Shown here piece after piece: positions 57,646-64,000 of a stretch of DNA of 64,000 nt. The DNA lies in NCBI RefSeq assembly GCF_027484205.1, contig NZ_JAIXUB010000030.1, forward strand, positions 1 through 64,000, written 5' to 3'. Position 1 is the stretch's first letter, and the number at the start of each line of letters is the position of its first letter. Origin of the DNA: Flavobacterium sp. (GTDB lineage: Bacteria; Bacteroidota; Bacteroidia; Flavobacteriales; Flavobacteriaceae). Both the position numbers and the translations under genes were made by a program. The notes under the pieces are model-generated. The model searched no databases, was not told the DNA's origin, and saw only the letters and a list, made by a program, of their open reading frames with translations.

Positions 57646-59814
57646 TTATGCTAAATTATCAGCTATAACTTCATAAAATTTTTCAGGTTCGAAAGGTTTT
57701 GTAATTACATCATTCATACCATAAGACAATAGCATTTCTCTGTTTTCATTTAATGAGATAGCTGTCAAAGCAATGATTGGTGTTGTGATATTAAATTCTC
57801 TAATTTGTTGCGTAGCAATGGTTCCATTGATTCCAGGTAAATGAACATCCATAAGTATTAAGTCAAAATCATTTTCAAGTTTTAAAATCGATACAGATTC
57901 TTCGCCATTATCAACTATTTGACAAATCATACCTTTGTTTTCTAACATTTTTTTTGTTATCATTTGGTTGATTTTATTATCTTCAACCAAAAGAATTTTT
58001 TTATTAACTATTGCTTTTTCATCAAATGTATTTTCTTTTTTTGTAACAACTATAGTTTCACCTACTTCAAAAGGTAAATTAAATGAAAAAGTTGTTCCTA
58101 GTCCAACTTTACTATTCAAATAAATTGAACCACCAAGTAATTCAATTAATCTTTTAACAATTGCTAAACCAAGACCAGTTCCGCCATATTTTCTATTAAT
58201 TTCAATTGAACCTTGAGAAAAACTATCAAAAATGGTATCTTGTTTATCCTCTGGAATTCCAATTCCGTTATCGGCAACTTTAAATGAAATTAACAAATTT
58301 CTATCTTCAACATTTTCAAGTTTAGCAGTTAATTTAACATATCCATTCTTTGTAAATTTTAGAGAGTTGTTTACTAAATTTAAAAAGATTTGGGATAACT
58401 TAGTTGGATCACAAATTAGATTTTCAGGAATTGAAGAATCTATGTCTAAAATAAAAGTATTATTATTTTCTTGAGAAATTTCTCTAAATGAATTTTGAAT
58501 ACTAATAAGTAAAGATTTTAAATTGCAATTGATCTTTTCTATTGGTACATTTTCCGACTCAATTCTATTAATTTCTAATATATCATTAATGAAATGCAGA
58601 AGATAATTTCCGGAAAATTTTAGGGAATTTAAGTAATTAATTTGGCTGTCTTTTGGATTTTCTTCAATCAATAAATGGGTAATACCGTTTATTGCGTTCA
58701 ATGGAGTTCGCAATTCATGACTTACCGTTGATAGAAATTCCGCTCTAGCTTTCGAAGCTTTTTCAGCATTTTCTTTAGCTGTTTCTAATTCAATATTTTT
58801 TTCTTTTAAAAGTATGTTCGATTGAGTTCTAAGTATATTATTTTTATATAATGATAAACTTAATAGCGATAGAATAGAAATCAAAGCAATGGCTAAAATG
58901 CTAATTAATTTTGCGAAAGTATTAGCTTTTTGTTGGCTTTTATTTTCTTTGTCAATTTGCTCAATTAACTTTAACTTTTCTGATTCTTTGAATGATGCAA
59001 AATCTTCAACACCAATTTTTCTATTATTTATGAGAGTTAAACTGTCTTTTAACTGAAGATATTGTTTTAATAAATAGTGCGATTTCTCAATATTAGCAAT
59101 TCTTTCATAGACATTACTTAAAGCTAAAATAATTTTAGATCTTTGCTCTAAGTCATCTTTATTGCTAACTAAAGCTCGGTTAAAGTAGTTAGTTGCAAGA
59201 TTGTATCTTTTCTTAGAATATTCAATTTTACCTATATGATACAATGCTTCGGCTTTTGTTTTATAGGTATCATTAGGATCTTTTTTATTGATTATTGATT
59301 CAAACAGCGGAATAGCTAAATCGATACGTTTTTTTTCTTTAAAAATAATAGCTTTTTGAAGCTTAATCATTTCGTCAGCACTTGAAATATTTAGTTTTTT
59401 GTAAATTGCATTAGCAGTATCAAAATTATTTTCAGCACTTTCAAAATTATTTTTTTTAATATAGCAAACGCCTAAATTATAATGTGTTATTGCTTGTTGA
59501 GAAGTAGATGGTAAAGTAGAATAAATTGCAACACTTTTTACGAAAACATCAATAGCATCATCATATTTTTTAAGGTCTAAAAAAACGCTTCCTATATTTG
59601 AATAACTATCAGCAATAGCTTTTTGGATTTTAGATTTTTTTGCAAAATCCAAAGCTTTTTGGGAGTAATCGAGACAATTTCTATAATTATTATTACTTTT
59701 ATTAAACTTGACTAAATCAATATAATAATTAACACTGTCAATTTTTGTTACACTATTTTTTTGAGAATAGAGTAACATTGGCAATAGAAAAATAATCAGT
59801 AAAAGTTGCCTCAT
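57646..59814 (-). CDS. TPR-containing hybrid histidine kinase/response regulator
   Basis: N-terminal TPRs, TM, H-box FLSTVSHELRTPLNAI, G2 GTGLGLAIVKRLIELLGG, receiver LMDVHLPGINGTIATQQIR. Confidence 0.92.
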   Translation of the reverse strand: MRQLLLIIFLLPMLLYSQKNSVTKIDSVNYYIDLVKFNKSNNNYRNCLDYSQKALDFAKKSKIQKAIADSYSNIGSVFLDLKKYDDAIDVFVKSVAIYSTLPSTSQQAITHYNLGVCYIKKNNFESAENNFDTANAIYKKLNISSADEMIKLQKAIIFKEKKRIDLAIPLFESIINKKDPNDTYKTKAEALYHIGKIEYSKKRYNLATNYFNRALVSNKDDLEQRSKIILALSNVYERIANIEKSHYLLKQYLQLKDSLTLINNRKIGVEDFASFKESEKLKLIEQIDKENKSQQKANTFAKLISILAIALISILSLLSLSLYKNNILRTQSNILLKEKNIELETAKENAEKASKARAEFLSTVSHELRTPLNAINGITHLLIEENPKDSQINYLNSLKFSGNYLLHFINDILEINRIESENVPIEKINCNLKSLLISIQNSFREISQENNNTFILDIDSSIPENLICDPTKLSQIFLNLVNNSLKFTKNGYVKLTAKLENVEDRNLLISFKVADNGIGIPEDKQDTIFDSFSQGSIEINRKYGGTGLGLAIVKRLIELLGGSIYLNSKVGLGTTFSFNLPFEVGETIVVTKKENTFDEKAIVNKKILLVEDNKINQMITKKMLENKGMICQIVDNGEESVSILKLENDFDLILMDVHLPGINGTIATQQIREFNITTPIIALTAISLNENREMLLSYGMNDVITKPFEPEKFYEVIADNLA

Positions 59815-59854
59815 ACCTAAAATTTAATTGATTTTGATGACTAAAATAAAGAAA

Positions 59855-60847
59855 TTATTTTTGAATTAACATTATTAAATCAATTATTCTCGATGAATAA
59901 CCAATTTCATTGTCATACCAACCAACAACTTTAACCATTTTATCAATTACAGAAGTTAGTTGTGCGTCAAATAAACACGAATTTCGATTACCAATTATGT
60001 CCACAGAAACAATGGAATCTTCAGTGTAGTCTAAAATTCCTTTTAAATTTGTTTCAGAAGCTTTTAAAAATGCTTTGTTTATTTCATCAATTGTTACAGC
60101 TCTTTTTACATTAAAAGTTATATCAGTTAATGAACCATCTGGAACAGGAACTCTTATGCCACAACCGCCAATTTTTCCTACCATTTCAGGAAATATTTTG
60201 GTTAGTGCTTTAGCTGCACCAGTTGTTGTTGGCACAATTGATTGGCTTGCTCCACGAGCTCTGCGTAAATCTTTATGTGGTTGATCGTGTAGGCTTTGAT
60301 CAGTTGTATAAGAGTGAACAGTTGTTATGTATGCTTGCTCAATTCCACATAAGTCATTAATCACTTTCATCATTGGCGCTGCATTATTTGTAGTACAGCT
60401 TGCGTTGGAAACAATTTTTTCGCTTCCATCAAGGATGTTTTCGTTAACACCAAGAACAACAGTTTTTATTTCAGGAACTTCTGAAGGTGCTGAAAGAATT
60501 ACTTTTTTTGCACCAGAAATGATGTGAGAATTGATTTCTTCAAAGGTTTTATATTTTCCAGTAGATTCAATTATAATATCAATTCCATTCCAATTCAAAT
60601 TTGAAATTTCTTTCTCATGATAAAATGGATACGATTTTCCATCAACAATTATAGCGTTTTCATCAAACGAAACTAGATAAGGTAAAACTCCATGAATGCT
60701 ATCATATTTTATTAAGTGTGCCATGGTTCTATTATCTGTAATATCGTTTATGGCAACGACTTCAATTGATGGGTGATTGATAAGTAATCTAAAAAGATTT
60801 CTTCCAATTCTTCCAAAACCATTTATAGCAATTTTTGTTTTACTCAT
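59855..60847 (-). CDS. gap: Type I glyceraldehyde-3-phosphate dehydrogenase
   Basis: INGFGRIGRNLFRLL, SNASCTTNNAAPM (active Cys), GWYDNEIGYSSR. Confidence 0.94.
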   Translation of the reverse strand: MSKTKIAINGFGRIGRNLFRLLINHPSIEVVAINDITDNRTMAHLIKYDSIHGVLPYLVSFDENAIIVDGKSYPFYHEKEISNLNWNGIDIIIESTGKYKTFEEINSHIISGAKKVILSAPSEVPEIKTVVLGVNENILDGSEKIVSNASCTTNNAAPMMKVINDLCGIEQAYITTVHSYTTDQSLHDQPHKDLRRARGASQSIVPTTTGAAKALTKIFPEMVGKIGGCGIRVPVPDGSLTDITFNVKRAVTIDEINKAFLKASETNLKGILDYTEDSIVSVDIIGNRNSCLFDAQLTSVIDKMVKVVGWYDNEIGYSSRIIDLIMLIQK

Positions 60848-61721
60848 TGGGTTCTATGTGTATCAAAACGTGACCAAGTTGCTGAATTTCTTCACGTAAA
60901 GTGTCTTTTAAACGATGTGAAATATCATGACCTTCTTTTACACTAATAGTAGAATCTACAATAGCATGAAGATCAACATGGTATTTCATTCCAGCTTTTC
61001 TTATAAAGCACTTTTCAGTGTCAATTACACCTTCAACTTGGTGCGAAACTTTTCTTATTTCTTCAACTAAATCATCATATAAATGCTCATCCATTATTTC
61101 ACCTAAAGCAGGTCTAAAAATTAAATAGCTGTTGTATAAAATAAAACCTGAAGCAAAAAGTGCAGCCCAATCGTCAGCCGATTCGTAACCTTTTCCTAAA
61201 AAAAGTGCAATTGAAATTCCAATAAAAGCGGCTACAGATGTTATTGCGTCGCTTCTATGATGCCAAGCATCTGCTTTAAGTGAGGAACTATTTGTTTCAA
61301 TACTTTTTTTCATCACTTTTTGAAAAGATATTTCTTTCCAAACTATTATTAATCCTAATACAATTAAAGTCCATGATTTTGGCAATTCGTGTGGTGTGCC
61401 AATATTCAAAACACTTTCGTATGCTATGATTGTTGCAGAAGTTATTAAAAAACCAACAACAATGAAGGTAATTAATGGTTCTGCACGTCCATGACCATAA
61501 GGATGGTTTTCATCAGCAGGTCTGTTAGAATATTTGATTCCGAAAAGTACTAAAAATGAAGAAAAAATATCGGTAGTTGATTCAATTGCATCAGCAATTA
61601 ATGCATAAGAATTACCGAAAAAACCTGCTAATCCTTTAATTACAGCTAATGAAGCATTTCCTATTAAACTAAAATAGGTTGCATTGATTGCCGTTTGTTG
61701 GTTAGCTAAATCTTTTGACAT
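60840..61721 (-). CDS. Cation diffusion facilitator family transporter
   Basis: ALIADAIESTTDIFSS, HPYGHGRAEPL, DAWHHRSDAITS. Confidence 0.93.
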   Translation of the reverse strand: MSKDLANQQTAINATYFSLIGNASLAVIKGLAGFFGNSYALIADAIESTTDIFSSFLVLFGIKYSNRPADENHPYGHGRAEPLITFIVVGFLITSATIIAYESVLNIGTPHELPKSWTLIVLGLIIVWKEISFQKVMKKSIETNSSSLKADAWHHRSDAITSVAAFIGISIALFLGKGYESADDWAALFASGFILYNSYLIFRPALGEIMDEHLYDDLVEEIRKVSHQVEGVIDTEKCFIRKAGMKYHVDLHAIVDSTISVKEGHDISHRLKDTLREEIQQLGHVLIHIEPNE

Positions 61722-61722
61722 T

Positions 61723-62613
61723 TTATAAAATATGCTTTTCTGCGTGATAAGAAGAACGAACTAAAGCGCCACTTTCTACATGAAGAAATCCCATTTCTTT
61801 ACCAATTTTTTCGTATTTTTCAAATTGTTCTGGTGTAATGAATTCTTTTACAGGTAAGTGCTTTTTACTTGGTTGTAAATATTGTCCAATTGTTATAATG
61901 TCAACATTTTGGTTGCGAATGTCTTGCATAGTTTCAATAACCTCTGCTTCTGTTTCGCCCAAACCTAACATGATTCCCGATTTAGTTCTACGAATTCCTT
62001 TTTCTTTCAAATATCTTAAAACTTCTAAGCTTTTGTCATATTTTGCCTGAATTCGAACTTCTCTGGTTAATCGACGAACGGTTTCCATGTTGTGAGAAAC
62101 CACTTCTGGATTCGCTTCAATAATTCTATCAATATTTCTAGTATTTCCTTGAAAATCTGGAATTAAAGTTTCTAAAGTTGTATTAGGATTCATCCTGCGG
62201 ATGGCTTGAACAGTTTCTAACCAAATGATTGATCCCATATCTTTCAAGTCATCTCTATCAACGCTAGTAATCACAGCATGTTTGATGTTCATTATTTTTA
62301 TTGAACGCGCCACTTTTTCTGGTTCGTCCCAATCAACATTTTCTGGACGACCGGTTTTTACGCCACAAAATCCGCAGGAACGTGTACAAATATTACCAAG
62401 AATCATAAAAGTAGCTGTTCCTTCACCCCAACATTCACCCATATTAGGGCAACTTCCTGAAGTACAGATAGTATTCAATTTATACTTGTCAACTAATCCA
62501 CGAAGTTCAGTATATTTTTGACCAATAGGCAATTTTACTTTTAGCCATTTCGGTTTTCCAATAGGAAGATTGTTTTCAGTAGCCGTTTCCATATTCATTT
62601 TTTTGAATTGCAA
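61723..62613 (-). CDS. lipA: Lipoyl synthase
   Basis: [12 protein letters not shown] and radical-SAM CTRSCGFC; C-terminal [12 protein letters not shown]. Confidence 0.95.
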   Translation of the reverse strand: MQFKKMNMETATENNLPIGKPKWLKVKLPIGQKYTELRGLVDKYKLNTICTSGSCPNMGECWGEGTATFMILGNICTRSCGFCGVKTGRPENVDWDEPEKVARSIKIMNIKHAVITSVDRDDLKDMGSIIWLETVQAIRRMNPNTTLETLIPDFQGNTRNIDRIIEANPEVVSHNMETVRRLTREVRIQAKYDKSLEVLRYLKEKGIRRTKSGIMLGLGETEAEVIETMQDIRNQNVDIITIGQYLQPSKKHLPVKEFITPEQFEKYEKIGKEMGFLHVESGALVRSSYHAEKHIL

Positions 62614-62674
62614 AGATAGTTAAAGTTGAAATAGAAAATTAAATTTTAGAATCAAGAATTTCGATGAAATGATT

Positions 62675-62709
62675 AAAAAAAACCTGCCTTATTATGAAAA
62701 TAAGACAGG
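62675..62709 (-). terminator. Terminator of tonB-like gene
   Basis: Minus strand CCTGTCTTATT-ttcat-AATAAGGCAGGTTTTTTTT. Confidence 0.8.
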
Positions 62710-62745
62710 CACATTTATTAACTTATGGCAAGTCAATTTTACTTT

Positions 62746-63564
62746 TTAATTCATTTGAACTTTTATAGGTAATGAATATTGAGTTCTTACAGGTTGACCA
62801 TTTAAAATTCCTGCAACCCATTTTGTTTTTATAGATTTTAAAACTCTAATTGCTTCTTTCTCTAGACCATAACCAGGATTTTTTAAGACTTTTATATCCG
62901 TCATTGTTCCGTCTTTTTCAATTACAAATGATAAAAGAACTGTTACTACTTTTTCTTCATTGATTTCTGGAACTTCAAATTTTTCACCTACTTGTTTTCT
63001 AAATTTATTAATTCCTCCAGGAAAATCTGGTTGTACATCTAAAACTGCTGTCATAACAGGATCTTTTGAAGGTTCTGGTGAGTCAACAATTCCGGAACCT
63101 TGACTTCCTGTATTGGTTGGAAATGGATTTGTACCTGTTCCACCTTCATTTCCTGTTGGTTGATTATCTTTTGGAAGTTCTTTATTTGTTGGAATATCTT
63201 CTGTTGCCTCATGCGTTTCCGAAGCAACATAGTTTTGATTATTTGGAACTTTTTCAACTGGAGCTGAATTATTTGAAATTGGCTCAATTGGTTTTGGTTC
63301 GTCAACAATTGGTTCAGAATAATTATCTACTTTAATTATTGTATCAATAATAGGCGGAATAGGGCATTCAACTTGTTTAGCTCCAAAAGAACTAAATAAC
63401 ATACCAATTCCTGATACAAAACCAATAAATAGAGTTCCTGAGAAGAATGCTAGAATGGTTGTTTTGGTGCTGTCTTGACGTAATTTATACGCACCATACT
63501 CTTGGTTTTTACCTTCAAATACAAGGTCTAACCACTTTTTTTCAAAGATACTTAAGTTTGACAT
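62746..63564 (-). CDS. Energy transducer TonB
   Basis: TM segment, Pro/Glu-rich periplasmic region, C-terminal FVIEKDGTMTDIKVLKNPGYGLEKEAIRVLKS. Confidence 0.9.
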   Translation of the reverse strand: MSNLSIFEKKWLDLVFEGKNQEYGAYKLRQDSTKTTILAFFSGTLFIGFVSGIGMLFSSFGAKQVECPIPPIIDTIIKVDNYSEPIVDEPKPIEPISNNSAPVEKVPNNQNYVASETHEATEDIPTNKELPKDNQPTGNEGGTGTNPFPTNTGSQGSGIVDSPEPSKDPVMTAVLDVQPDFPGGINKFRKQVGEKFEVPEINEEKVVTVLLSFVIEKDGTMTDIKVLKNPGYGLEKEAIRVLKSIKTKWVAGILNGQPVRTQYSLPIKVQMN

Positions 63565-63814
63565 AATTTATAGTTTTAATTGTTAAGTATCGATGTTACA
63601 TAAGCTTTTAGTTTTTGGATTTCAGATATTAAATTTCAGATTTCAAAAACTTTGTAAAATTATTGTAATCTGTTTTTACTTTTAATAACGCAAACATTAT
63701 TCCAATATTGTGTGATTTTTGTAAGAAAATTTTATTAAGTGTAAATTATTGTTTGAATATTGAAGTTAATAGTGTGTTTTTGTGAATTTGAAACTCTATT
63801 CAATACAAATACTA

Positions 63815-63890
63815 CCTAACCCTGATCTCGTCATTGTTGGAGCTCTTGTCTTGTGATAACAAGTCAAAGCGACTGACGAGAGCAGGAAAA
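63815..63890. repeat. Intergenic hairpin element
   Basis: ccctgat - TCTCGTCA (63826-63833)...TGACGAGA (63874-63881) - gcaggaaa; inner CTTGT-gata-ACAAG. Confidence 0.55.
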
Positions 63891-64000
63891 TGGAAACCAA
63901 GAATTTACTTGTGATTCGTTCCTTCTTTCGACTCCCGAAGTTTCGTGACAGGATGACAATTATCGTTTTGTTTGAATGATTTCTGCCAGAAGTTTTTTAG

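Noticed and set aside
63051-63335. Overlapping ORFs on both strands within tonB
   Set aside because: Arise from the Pro/Asn/Gln/Glu-rich low-complexity linker; only the 62746-63564 frame has a TonB C-terminus

Overview
AT-rich Bacteroidota chromosome segment, almost certainly Flavobacteriaceae (Flavobacterium-like). The evidence is family content (T9SS sorting domain, TonB receptors, GSIII), promoters of the TTTG-N19-TAnnTTTG type, and intergenic hairpin repeats. It opens inside a 5S rRNA 3' end and is mostly chromosomal housekeeping: Nudix, PlsC-like, ECF sigma, NDH-2, PepD, PrfA, PyrF, IcmF-type fused mutase, GlnN (GSIII), PurM-like, RluF-like, Nif3-like, LpxK, PNP, GAPDH, LipA, TonB. Three regions stand out. 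(1) The accessory island ~42.85-47.41 kb has a repeated dyad upstream, a Bacteroidota-type promoter, a ~250-nt putatively structured leader and a 550-aa lipoprotein. The lipoprotein's C-terminus looks like a papain-like/NlpC-like effector domain. It is followed by a train of small membrane/lipoprotein genes, including a decayed lipoprotein gene and two paralogous two-gene modules of tiny single-TM proteins that the supplied ORF track misses. It is best read as a candidate toxin-immunity (polymorphic effector) locus. (2) An envelope-stress-like minus-strand cluster lies at ~18.8-26.5 kb, with a diverged ~122-bp tandem duplication in one upstream region. (3) Several dispersed hairpin or short-repeat elements occur, one of them apparently inserted in frame in the IcmF coding sequence. 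All family calls come from reading motifs by eye; no database searches were run.
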